Positions 23,174 through 34,214 of a stretch of 64,000 nt of DNA are shown one piece after another; position 1 is the first letter of the stretch, and every line of letters starts with the position of its first letter. The notes under the pieces were generated by a model. The model did no database searches and was not told the origin of the DNA. It saw only the letters and a program-made list of their open reading frames with translations. The DNA is from Poronia punctata (taxonomy: Eukaryota > Ascomycota > Sordariomycetes > Xylariales > Xylariaceae). Made by a program: the position numbers and the translations under genes. The stretch is from assembly GCA_022579005.1 (NCBI GenBank), contig MU401486.1, forward strand, positions 186,266-250,265, in the 5' to 3' direction.

Positions 23174-25662
23174 ATGGCAGAGACACAGAACGAGCGCGAC
23201 GCTCGGGTCGAGGAATTATGGAGAAAGCTTGATTACCAAGGCAAAGGGGCTTTGGATTGGAAGGGACTTCAAAAGGGCCTCAAAAAGATGGACCACCGTC
23301 AGTAGTCAGCCACCGCGGCTAGTATGCCACCGGTCGCACATGTTGTTATTTGCTGACGCGGATCTCTCCAGCCCTGAAAAATGCAGACCAGATGCTTAAA
23401 GACATGATCAAGGCTGTGGACACGAATGGGGACGACAAGATTCAGTACGAAGGTTTGTTCAACCTTCCCAACGCCTCTGAGAATATATATCAAACCCCTG
23501 CCCCTATCTGACTTTGCCAACACTAGAGTTCCGTGTATTTGTCGAGGCAGCAGAACGACAGTTATACCAACTCTTCCAATCTATTGACCGCGATAGGGAC
23601 GGCAAGGTAGATAAGGAAGAGCTTCGGTCTGCGTTTCATAAGGCTGGCTTGACCGTGCCAAATCGTAGAATTGCTGAATTCTTCGACAATATTGATCATA
23701 ATCAAGATGGATTTATTTCGTACGAAGAATGGCGGTAAGTTTGCGGTTTGACTTATACCCTCTTCTGCCTTGGCAACCAACATATTATGCGCTGCTGGCA
23801 CAGCAAAGTAACTGGCAGTTACGTCCTGGTCTTTGCGTGACCCTCTTGTCGTCTGGAACCTCATGTTACTATATCTCTAGATATCAAGCGTACAATAGTA
23901 TCGGAGTCAAAGCTAACATGGACCTCTTCTAGTAACTTTCTCCTGTTCATGCCAAACAGCGATACTGCAACCACGCTGCATGCAGTTTTCACATTCTACT
24001 CGGATATCCTTACCTTATCAGCTGAGGGCGATTCTGTTATGAGCGAAAAGTCGCTAGAGGGATTAGGTACGATGGCCGGGTTCTTTTTATCTTTATTCTT
24101 CCGTCCGATCATAAGGATTTCCTATCCTCCTGGCCAGTCATCCCGACAAAGTCCCCTATCTCCGCCAGAAACGGCTTCCTCTTCTTCCTTTACACCATCC
24201 ATTCCCGCCTGTCCATCGTCGCCTTCAATCGAGAAAGAAGTCCATCCGTCGGTAGCACCGGGGATATCACGAATTCCCGATGGCACAGGCCATCCGCACC
24301 CGACGACGTCACGTTCATGTGCTCCAGTAGCCAAAGACGAACCCATACCCAGGATACCCTCTAGCACATCTAACATGGTGCCAGGAGCTGACGCAGCTGA
24401 CCTCCCCGTCTCGCAAGATACTCAGACTGAAGCTGCAAGTCGTGAGACGAAGAATGCCGTACTGATTAGCTACCTTCCCGAAACAGGATACTTTATTGCT
24501 GGTGCCGTTGCAGGAGGCATCTCTCGTACAGCTACTGCTCCTCTCGATCGCCTCAAGGTATACCTGCTAGTCAACACCAAGTCTGAGGTCGATGGCGCTG
24601 TGATCGCGGCAAAGAATGGCCAACCGTTGAAGGCCGTGAAAAATGCTGGACGGCCACTTTTCTTGGCAGTGAATGACCTCTATAAGTCTGGGGGCGTAAG
24701 AGGGTTCTTTGCCGGTAAGCTGGAGTTATCTGCATCGATTGGTGTCCATTTCTTACGTTTTGGGATGACCAGGTAACGGCCTCAATGTTGTCAAGATAAT
24801 GCCTGAGACTGCCATTAGAGTATGTATAATGCCCTGCACGCAAAAGAGTCCCATGCTCATATTGTTTTCAGTTCGGCGCATACGAGGCCGCCAAGAAGGC
24901 CCTTGCCAGACTAGAAGGCCATGGTGAGCCGCATAATATCAACCCCTATTCCAAGTTCGTCGCTGGTGGAGTTGCCGGTATGGCTGCACAGTAAGTTTAG
25001 GCAGCATATGACCACTTCGATGGCCCAGACTCTGACAATTCATGTCATCAGGTTTTGTGTGTATCCTCTTGATACCCTCAAATTTCGGTAAGTCAGGAGT
25101 TGATTCCGTTTGAGTTTATTGTCACTGATAGATTGAGTGCTTTAGACTCCAGTCTGAATATGTCCATGGAGGTCCGCGAGGCAATGTGCTCCTACTCGAA
25201 ACAGCTCGCAAGATGCTTGCCGAGGGAGGCGGCCGCGCTGCTTATCGAGGTGTCACGATGGGCTTGATCGGCATGTTCCCCTATTCCGCAATCGACATGG
25301 GCACATTCGAGTTCCTTAAGAAGACATACGTCCAATACAAGGCAAAATCTACTGGATGCCATGAGGAAGACGCACAACCTAGTACGTTTGCTACCGGTAT
25401 CATGGGAGCCTCGTCGGGTGCCTTTGGTGCATCGGTTGTCTATCCTCTCAACGTGCTCCGAACACGACTCCAAACCCAGGGTACTAGCATGCACCCAGCC
25501 AGATATACCGGGATATGGGATGTCGCACAGAAAACAGTCAAGAACGAGGGGTTCCGAGGTCTTTACAAGGGTTTGATGCCCAACCTTCTCAAAGTCGCCC
25601 CTGCGCTGAGCATAACTTGGATGGTCTACGAAAATGCAAAGCGCATTATGCACCTCCATTAA
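23174..25662 (+). CDS. sal1: EF-hand mitochondrial carrier (SCaMC / Sal1-type ATP-Mg/Pi carrier)
   Basis: Eight exons: 23174-23297, 23372-23452, 23527-23734, 23933-24714, 24773-24819, 24872-24990, 25052-25087 and 25146-25662, all GT-AG and in phase, giving 637 residues. The family exchanges ATP-Mg for phosphate across the mitochondrial inner membrane under cytosolic Ca2+ control. The N-terminal half has EF-hands at about 58-69 (DTNGDDKIQYEE), 89-100 (DRDRDGKVDKEE) and 125-136 (DHNQDGFISYEE), plus a degenerate one near 20. A Ser/Pro-rich linker of about 120 residues follows, then three mitochondrial-carrier repeats from about 322, with PLDRLK, PLDTLK and PLNVLR at the signature positions. The start was put at 23,174 because relatives start near ARDARVEELW; an ATG at 23,138 is equally in frame. 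Exons 5 and 7 are only 47 and 36 nt. Confidence 0.92.
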
Positions 25663-26574
25663 GTAAGAAGACGGTCACGCGTTGCGAGCGACCTGAGTAT
25701 CGCCTTTTGGTCCATACCGGCCTATATATGCACGTGTGGCAGCCCTTAGGGAATCATAGAGGAAAAGCCAACAAACGGAGTGAAGGGGCTGTGAGGGTGA
25801 TTCTATTCACTGTTAAGCATTACATGGCGTTTTCAACGGGTTGCAATTCATCAAAGTCTACTTGGTCGTTTTCTCTGGGCCCGGTCACAGGCTCGTTTAG
25901 ATAGAAAGGGGAGGGGATGGATACCCCTCTTACACAGATGGTTGGGAATCTCTCATAAGATGGGAGGTGCGAAAGTTCTGGGTCCGATTTGCAAAGACTC
26001 ACGTGTTGTGTATACCACGTTCTCGAAGAGGTTGAGACGGCTCTGAAAGTCGGGTCTATCTACATCAAGATGGATGGGCCATGGATGAGGTCTACCTACG
26101 GAGATAATGGGCTAGGCTAGCTACACTAGGTCCTGTTTATACAAAAACACACGTATATATCATCTGCAAAGTGCTATAGCTAAGCTTGTTAATCAAATTC
26201 TAAGAGTTGCAAGCAGGGCAAGAATATCATTTTGCCCTTGTCAGCTTTAGCAATGTGTGTTACCTTTATGTTGTACGCCTTTATAAGCGCCTACATATAG
26301 GGGTCTCCTTATTTGTAGTAAGTGTAAATACCTAGAGTTGAAAACACTTCTAGTTAGTAAATAAAAGACCTGCATAGAAGTTACCTATCTGCCGGCCTAC
26401 CTAGACCATATTCCGGTCAAAGTCCGTTCTATAATTAACAACTAGCTGAGTAAAGGAATTAATTGAGAATATGATTGGGCAACAGGTGGGAGGGGCTTGT
26501 TCAGCTTTACCTTGGCTGTTGGTGTGACAAATTACGCTAGCCTACAATAACACAAGAGCGCGGCGCGTTTGGTC

Positions 26575-26582
26575 CTGGCACC
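26575..26582. repeat. MITE target site duplication, left copy
   Basis: CTGGCACC, identical to 27031-27038. It directly abuts the left inverted repeat. Confidence 0.88.
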
Positions 26583-27030
26583 TAGCCCACCTACGTCTAC
26601 CTTGAAAAATTCCTACATCCAAGGAGTTCCCCACTTAGGTCCAAATACTCAACGCCAGCATGCAGATCGCAACGCAGCGTCTCTTGCCCAAGTATTTTAT
26701 AGAAAAATGACTTAATCTACAAGGACTGCTAGGTATACCTACCTACTTACCTACCTACCTTCCTACCTACCTACCTACCTACCTACCTACCTACTTACTT
26801 AATACCTACCTACTTACCTACTTACCTATTTACATGTAGGTATTTACCTACCTACTTAAGTACTTACATATAAAAACGACTTATATATATGTTATTTACA
26901 AGTTACTAATCTAGGAGGTACATGCTAAGGCGCTGTACCATGGAAACATATAAAAGGAGGGAGCTAATGCGCACTAAGTGGAGAAACTCCTTGGATGTAG
27001 GAATTTTTCAAGGTAGACGTAGGTGGGCTA
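26583..27030. mobile_element. hAT-like MITE (448 bp, 46-bp TIRs, 8-bp TSD)
   Basis: Positions 26583-26628 and 26985-27030 are perfect inverted repeats of 46 bp, each starting TAGCCCACCTACG from the outer end. After a short mismatch the symmetry resumes with CCACTTAG, so the true repeat may be nearer 58 bp. Both sides are flanked by the same 8 bp, CTGGCACC (26575-26582 and 27031-27038). An 8-bp duplication and a TAG terminus point to the hAT superfamily. The interior is too short to encode a transposase and is mostly a TACC microsatellite, so this is a non-autonomous element. Confidence 0.9.
26735..26860. repeat. TACC tetranucleotide microsatellite
   Basis: Imperfect tandem TACC, with TTAC and TTCC variants, occupying the centre of the MITE. 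It has presumably expanded inside the element. Confidence 0.85.
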
Positions 27031-27038
27031 CTGGCACC
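27031..27038. repeat. MITE target site duplication, right copy
   Basis: CTGGCACC, identical to 26575-26582. The perfect identity suggests a fairly recent insertion. Confidence 0.88.
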
Positions 27039-27794
27039 TGCCCCCTAAATTTTCTTATGTACTCTCATCCTTGCACTTCTCATGCACTTTCTGGTAGGGC
27101 TGAAAAAGAGAAGTAATTACTTGTATCAGATAACATTCAAAAGGCGCTTAATACTTATTTCTAATTGTAATACTCGTAAGACAAGGTATCTAAATATAAA
27201 AACGGCCACTAAACCTGTAAAAAGAAATTGGACTAAAGATCGAATGCATGTAAGCAGGGAAAACACCAACTCTGGTACGTGCATGGGGCCTGGACTACCT
27301 ACCTACCCTATCAACAGGACTTTGCAAGTGGATCGTTCCTTCAGTCCAGCATACACGTACTAGTACACGTATAGTATCGTACCGTAGGTAGATTGAAAAG
27401 CTATGAAAATGTCAGAGATGGACGAGTCAGGCTCACATCAAGCCCCAATCTAGCCAGCTCTAACGCCTTGTAACCCCTGTTCCATTTTATTGCTCTTATT
27501 ATGGACATCGGCCGACTGAAATGGCGGAGATAAGCCCCCTGAGTTCCCTTCGGCCTAGCATAACTACCGACATGCCTTCCATAGACTGGGCCCGATACAT
27601 ACCTCGCAGCACGGGGTCGTAGAGAGAAAGATGCGCCTTGTTGTTTGTGAGAGAGAGGTTACCTATTACTTTAGGTCAGGTATAACAAAGAATCGCAGAC
27701 CTCGGTAGAAGGGGAGGAAAGGGACTCGGAATTCATTGGATAAGAAAAGGCAGGACGGTTTTCACGCGGTTCTGGTGGGATACCTCGAGGCAAG

Positions 27795-30700
27795 ATGCCT
27801 CTGCACGATGCCTCGGGCTTCGAGCGCCTGGCAGACGACACATATGATGACACGAACGGCGAGAGAGACGCGTTTGCCGATGGACATGAACGCGAGGCTG
27901 ATCATCTCATTCATTATGGCGACACCATGACACCTGAACAGCAGACCTCGAGCATAACCAACACTCTACCAAATACAGACGAAAAAGGCACATGGTCGCC
28001 CTTGCCCTAGATGCTAACGGTAGTCCTAAGATGTGGAATTCCATATGGCTGCGAGTCGATGTGCTCGTGAGCTTTGCGGTGTTGTTTGTCTCATTCTTCA
28101 TCGCCACTGTCGTTCTCTATATCGTATGATTCGTATCTCAGAATCATCACGGTGTGAGCACGACGGACGCTACGAAAGAGTATGGTTGGAGATATGGACC
28201 GACCGCTGTGTTGACCATCGTTCTTGGCCTGTGGTTCCAGGTCGACTATTCGAACAAGATACTGACGCCGTGGCGAGAAATGCGCCAGGATGGCACCCCG
28301 GCCGACAGAAGTCTACTGTTGGACTACGTATCCCCCTACATACTTACCGTCCGTGAGTGGAATCCCAAAACTCTGTTTTTGTCAAGCCCGTCTCCCGATC
28401 TTAATCCCCTTGCGCGAGAAGGACCGCTCGTTAGCGTTGGGACTACATACACCCCAGCATCTACATCTTCTGGCGCCCAATGCTGATCTAGACATATTGT
28501 ATAGTCTGGAGAGCAACGAGGAAGAGTCATTGGAACGTAACAGCTTCCATTTTAGGTATTTTGTTAATACAGCTAGCTGTACGATGTCAGCCAACCGTGA
28601 ATAGACCTTCCCACCTGCTAACTAGACGTCACAGACGGTATTTTCCACGGGTCTATTCGTACTCGAGTCTACTCTGTTGGAAAAAGAGGTGCCAGCCAGC
28701 GTGTTAGGGTCCTTCAATGGAAGCGACTTCCATCTGAGCAATATCAGCTCTAGCATCGATGCCAGCTCGACAATTCTCTATTACGGCACACGAGTACAGG
28801 CGCTCCCACCACAGCCAGGCGTTGATGTGTACAATGGAGTGGTGGTGCCAGACTCTGCCCTCTTGTCCATACCAGACTCGATTCGGGGTATGCAAGGCCG
28901 GATACGTCACTGGCGATTACGAAGCGTCTTACGAGAAGACAACAACTGGCGGAGACCACACAGTGAGAACGTCTTTCATTGAGGATTCTCCGTCCACCAT
29001 CCCCGGCCTTCCCCCTGTCCTACTCGGTGCGGCCGTGCAGTCGTCCTTGGACCAGGCTTACCTAGGAACTGGTGGGCAAGACTGGGTGCTCTCCCAACAG
29101 GTCCCGGCATTTTATCAGATACTCTCCGCCATGAATGGCAACGTTAGCATCGGGCATTTCATGGAGCCTCAGCGTCTGATCGATAGTGGCACCGAGGCTT
29201 TCAACGGCTTAGCGGCCCAGCTCATCCACAGACACATGCTAAAGCCCTCTAACACGACCGTCGATGGCTTAGCCTTGTACTACGAGAATCGCCTGCTGGT
29301 TCGGCCTTTGTCGGTGGGTTTCATGGGCGCTTGCTTCCTACTGCTGGCTGGCCTATCCGTCGCCTTGGTATTTATCGGGCCAAGAGACGTGGTACCGTGT
29401 GACCCTGGTTCCATAGGAGCAACTGCTCTCGTGCTCGCCGAAAGCTCTGCACTGCGAGGTCTCCTGGCAGGGCAGGGTCCAGCAAGAACCCGCCAAATCA
29501 GACAGAAACTTGCTCCGTATCACTTTCGAACCATGGTCACTCCGGGGCCCCCCTCTACCTTTACGGTGGAACCAGCCGAACACGGGCGGCCGATGACTAG
29601 CCCGAGCCCGGAATCAGACACGGACTACCCATCGAAGTCGGAGAAGAAGTGGTGGGGACCGGCTTCCTCCAAGTGGCCTTTCCAGTTCACCACTGTTCTC
29701 TTCCTACTCTTGCTCATCGTCCTCCTTGAGGTAATTCAACACATCTCCGATCAGCGACAAGGCTTTACAAGTCTCAGGACCGACGGCTTCAGCACGACAC
29801 ATGCATTTGCGACCTATATCCCTGCCGTCGTGGCCTTCCTCGTTTCTTCCGCACTTGCCAGTATGCAGCTGACCGTCTGTATCCTCGTTCCTTGGTTGGC
29901 CTTGCACAAGGGCAGTGCGCCAGCGTCGAGATCTCTATTTCTAAATCTCACCAACAGGCTCGCGCCACATCGCATGCTAATCGCTCTCCAGAGTGGAAAC
30001 ATCGGTGTCTTGTTGTTCACGATTGCCACATCCCTCGCCGCAGCACTCCCCATCCTCGTGTCGGGTCTCTATGTTCAGACAGCTATCACGACATATATCC
30101 CTCTCGCCGTGAAACAAACTGATATCTTTAAGTAAGGTTTTCCGAAAACTCGCATGACATACATGATATGACATGACATGAAATCCTCAGGGTGGACAGT
30201 CGCTAACCCGAAACGCTTTGCAGCTTCAAGCAAAACAATCTCTTCTTCGAGGACAATCTTGCCGGGACGGTGACGGGTCTCATTGCCTTTAACAACCTAT
30301 CGTACCCGGAGTGGACGTACGGTGACCTTGCATTCAATAAACTAGATGTCCCGGATGCGCCCGAACACATGTTTTCGGCCGGTGACCCTTGGTTTACTAC
30401 CAAAGTGCAGGCTATAAGGCCTTCGCTCAGTTGCAATGTGGTCTCCCTGGACAGGATGACGACAAGTTGGTCGGATATGGAACAATATTACGGCCCAGGC
30501 CACAAAACTGAGGAGATTATCATGACATTGAATACCACAGTTCCCTGGATGTGCGAGCATCCGGTAGGTAATACTACGGAAGTCGAGTGGTTGCAGAGAT
30601 TTCTCATGCCAAAGAACGGCAGCCATGTGTATTTCGGACAGGCCAGCGCACTCGGGGTGAGTTAAAATTTGTCATATCCCTCATTCCGTCCCGTTGAGGC

Positions 30701-31845
30701 TCTTCCCAAAACCAATGTTGTTGCAGCCTTGCAGCCTTGCAGCCTTGCAGGATCGCACAAAGCTAACATGAGCCTTCGTTAAGTGGGGCCCCGGCGGTCT
30801 ACAAGGGGACGGTGCCTACGACACTGATTTCAACCACCCGATGGCCACGGCCATCACCGGCGAGTACGCAGAAGACTGGGTCGGTGGCTATGGATGTCCC
30901 TCATTTGCGGTGACTGTAGGAAAAGGATTCGCAACTCGCAAAGTCAAGACAACGAAGAACCACACCTCGTTCGACTTCGATATCGACATAGACGTCGCCA
31001 GTATCATGTGTTTCCAGCACCTAGAAAGCGTCGACACCGATGTCACCCTATCACTCTCCTCGCTCGGCAAGATCCCAACAGACCACCCCCCCGTGCCGGA
31101 TGAGTCGACGGCAAGGTATCTCGTCAACAAGCTCTCCAACTACACGGGCCGAATCTTCGAGTTCCCTCTCAATAACTTCCTGCTCACCCTCTCGTACGGC
31201 ACGGGGGACATCACTACCGTCGCCGAGGGCAGCGCCCGCCCCATCAACCCCACCTCACTCGACCAGGCCGTCCGATTCCTGGCGACAGCGAACAAGTCAC
31301 TACCCATCGAATCACTCGCCGGCCATCGCAATGCCCAGAACCTCATCGAGGCCTCTAACCGGCTCTACAAACAGTATATGCCGCAAGCCATCAACAGCAA
31401 CATGCGCACCAAGGATCTCAATACCAGGGTCTCAACACCTGACAGCGTCGCCGCGCGCGTCAAACCAGCGCGTTTCACCGCCCAGGTCCATGTACCGGGC
31501 CAGCTGCGTCTTCGGCAACAGGCCGCGCCCAAACTAGCGATGCAGATCGTCCTGGCCGTCATGATAGTGTTCACGGTCGCGGGCGGAATCCTGTTGCGTG
31601 GCATCGATAAGGTGGTGCCGCATAATCCGTGCAGTATCGCCGGAAGGGCCTCACTCTTCGCCGACGGCGAGGTCAGCACGCGCAGGCTCGTACCCTACGG
31701 CGCCGAGTGGTTGACTGAGGCGCAATTAAAGACGGCACGCATCTATGATGGATGGATGTTTAGTCTGGGATGGTGGGAGAGCGATGGCGTGTACAAGTAT
31801 GGGGTTGATATTGGGTGGATTGATAAAGGGAAGACGGATGGCTGA
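27795..31845 (+). CDS. DUF3433-type multi-pass membrane protein, 5' half probably damaged
   Basis: The downstream part is clean: exons 28626-28887, 28964-30131, 30224-30656 and 30784-31845 join in frame through introns of 76, 92 and 127 nt. They encode about 970 residues with several hydrophobic helices (LLVRPLSVGFMGACFLLLAG, FTTVLFLLLLIVLLEV, YIPAVVAFLVSSAL, LAMQIVLAVMIVFTVAGGIL). Motifs such as CDPGSIGATALVLA and HNPCSIAGRASLFADGE are typical of fungal DUF3433 proteins, whose role is unknown. The 5' part is problematic. An N-terminal frame from ATG 27,795 ends at a TAG at 28,008. The first helix frame (28031-28352) contains an in-frame TGA at 28,127. The strong GTGAGT donor at 28,353 leaves the wrong phase, so a weak GTCCGT at 28,349 would be needed. 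Family members have another helix that seems missing here. It may be a pseudogene or an unusual gene model. Confidence 0.65.
30721..30750 (+). repeat. TTGCAGCC tandem repeat inside an intron
   Basis: Three full copies and a TTGCAG remnant lie in the last intron of the DUF3433 gene. Every copy supplies a GCAG that could act as a 3' splice site, each in a different frame. The frame-correct acceptor is further on, at 30,783 (TTAAG). Confidence 0.85.
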
Positions 31846-31922
31846 AAAAGCAACCCGGATCTTGATAAGTACATAAGTAGGTAAATAAATAATACCTAAC
31901 CTACATCTAGGTAGCTAGAAGA

Positions 31923-33455
31923 TCAAGGCGAAGTGATACTCAAGATCTTAATCGGTACAGCAGCGGCATAAAAAAGCGCCGTCTGTTCACGCATCGACTT
32001 GACAGGGAAATCGATTTCTTCAACAGTGAAGTTTGCACGGCCTTTTTTCCCCCAGGAAGTAAAATTAGTTTTTCTTTTTGTTTTTTTAGAAAGAAGGGGG
32101 CGAGACGAAAAATGGGGAGATACAAAACCTACCACATTCATCTTCAAAACTCTTAAACGTATCCAAATTCCTCACAACGCCCGAAATAAGAACCTGCAAG
32201 TCCTTCCCCTTTTCCTTGCTCATCCGAAACAAATTCCCCAACGTCTTTACAAGAGCCACGATAGCTACTTTGTCATATGTCTGTCGTCGTTAGTTACTTT
32301 AGTCAATCAATCTTTCCATTGCAAAGAAAGCAAGGGATAGGAGAAGAAAAAACAACTCACAATATCAGCCCCAATCACCAAATCCCAATCCTTTTCCTTT
32401 TTCTCTTCCTCCATCTCCATTTTCATTTCCTCTTCTTCACCCCACCAAAGCCTCTCCGCCTTTACCTTTTCTTCATCATCTAAACCATTTAAATGAAAGT
32501 TGGCCCTCAACCCCTCGACGACATTCTCATCACCATCCGTGGCCAAGACTCTTTTGGCATGTAAATGTTTAGCTGAGAGAATAGATAAGAATCCTGTCCC
32601 GGCGCCTAGTTCCAGGATTGATTTTCCTCGCACCAGATGATTGGGATTGGGATTTGGGTTTTGGGAGGAGAGATTAGAATTTTGGGCGTTTTGGGAAGAG
32701 GAGAGGAGAAGGAGATAAGTTCCCAAGTGCAAGGCTGCTTCCCATGTTCTGTGACCTGTTGTACGGGACCCGGAGATTTGGTTGCGTTTTTCTAGGAGGG
32801 TTATTGTTCTTTCTTCTTCTTTTTCGTCGTCGTCGTGGTTGTGGTTGTGGTTAGTGTTGGGAGGAGAAGGAGGGGTGAGACAGGTAAATGTCACGTGGGC
32901 AGGTTCCTTGTTTGTGTCGAATTCTGATGGGACGCCGTTTGTCATTAGGGTGCCGAGACGGGTCATTAGGGAGTCGGATATTTCCTATTATACGAGTGAG
33001 TAGAATTTTTTTTTTTGGAGTTTTTTATGTAAGGGGTTTCAAGTAAATAAAAAAAAAAGTTTCTTGAGTATCTAACATCTTCTCACTTTTATGAATGAGA
33101 GAGAGTGTGTCTGGGATATATAACTTGAAGAAATAAAACCATGATCTAAAAAGGGGGGGGTAGGAGTTATACATACATCCTCCTCCGGATCCTGAATGGC
33201 CTTCTCGATCCTAGCCACCAGTGATCGAAGAACCCGCAACTGATACCTCTCGGGCGGGAGATGACGACGACGAGCCTTGTCATTGTCGCTGTTTTTTTGC
33301 TTCTCATCTGCTTCTTCAAATAAATTCTTGAAAATCCAATCCTGCACATCACCCCGTCGAAGAAGCTGCGGGTGGGGCCAGGCCAGGAATTCCGGCTGGA
33401 AGAGCTGTAGGTATTGACGGCGGAATAGCTTGAGTTGGGGGTCTATGTCTGACAT
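31923..33455 (-). CDS. efm3: Elongation factor 2 lysine methyltransferase (EEF2KMT / Efm3)
   Basis: Four exons, 33455-33177, 32984-32361, 32280-32133 and 32041-31923, give 389 residues; all junctions keep frame. Efm3/FAM86 enzymes are cytosolic seven-beta-strand methyltransferases that trimethylate one lysine of eEF2 using S-adenosylmethionine. Visible hallmarks are the N-terminal FRRQYLQLF...EFLAWP and VQDWIF of the FAM86 region, and ISGSRTTGHRTWEAALHL. The SAM-binding motif I, ELGAGTGFL, lies at about 218-226, followed by LATDGDENVV, DLVIGADITYD (across the second intron) and ISGVVRN. A Pro/Asn/His/Asp-rich insert sits at about 130-150 and a Met/Glu/Lys-rich one near 285. The last intron uses an AAG acceptor, less usual but required for the frame. 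The gene converges on the DUF3433 gene, with 77 bp between stop codons. Confidence 0.9.
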
Positions 33456-34214
33456 CTTTTTTCGCTTCTTTTTTCGTCTGCCTGGTTTATTACTTTTGAA
33501 TGAATTAAGGGGAAGGGGTGAGGAAAGATAGTTAAACCTGGGTTTGAGTTTATCGTCCTGTGGAAATTGTTCTCATGAATCTGTATGTACTCGTAACAGT
33601 TTTTGGCGGGGTTGTTGGATGGATGTGATGGATGGGATGTCAAGGAAGTTGGTCTACTAATTATCTCCACTTTTTTGTTTTGAATGGTTACAATAGGGTA
33701 ACTTCTGTCACCCTGAGAAACAGCCAGACTCAGGGGGATAGGCGAACTTCAGACACCCAGACAATTAAACTACATGGTAACCCGTAAAAGCACCTACCCT
33801 AGTGTAAGGAGGAGCCAGTCGTAAATTAGGACTTTCAGCTTAAAAGATACATGTTTCTTCCGAATCACAAAATTCCTCGTGGTAAAGAAAAACGACATAT
33901 TATTTGTTTCTAGAGGCTCTACTTGGACACAACATTTCAATGAAGAAATTGGCATCACCAAATGCATTAAGATGTTTTTACCTGTGATATAACCTATGTA
34001 GGTGATATAACTCAAGGTAAAAGGTCGACCGTGCTAGAGTAGGGGTCCGTCTAAATCCACAAGGTCGATACCACACCCTAGACAGGAATAGTTCTCACCA
34101 CAAGGGCCGGGGTTCTCTAGAATCAACATGGACTCTAAACTAGGCTGTTAGTAATAATTGTGCTTTTTCCCGACTGCGACTTTTCTTCCCTCCTCTTCTT
34201 GAATACTTATTATC
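33456..34214. other. Intergenic region, nothing recognised
   Basis: It should hold the efm3 promoter on the left and the 3' end of the SMP-30-like gene on the right. A short direct repeat, TGATATAAC, occurs twice near 33,990 with no evident meaning. Confidence 0.5.

Larger units (their letters stand above)
25663..27794. other. Non-coding stretch with a MITE insertion
   Basis: No gene was recognised. The stretch contains the 448-bp inverted-repeat element described separately, its internal TACC microsatellite and two moderately A/T-rich patches (about 26,130-26,450 and 27,110-27,240). The final 100 bases should hold the promoter of the DUF3433 gene. Confidence 0.5.
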
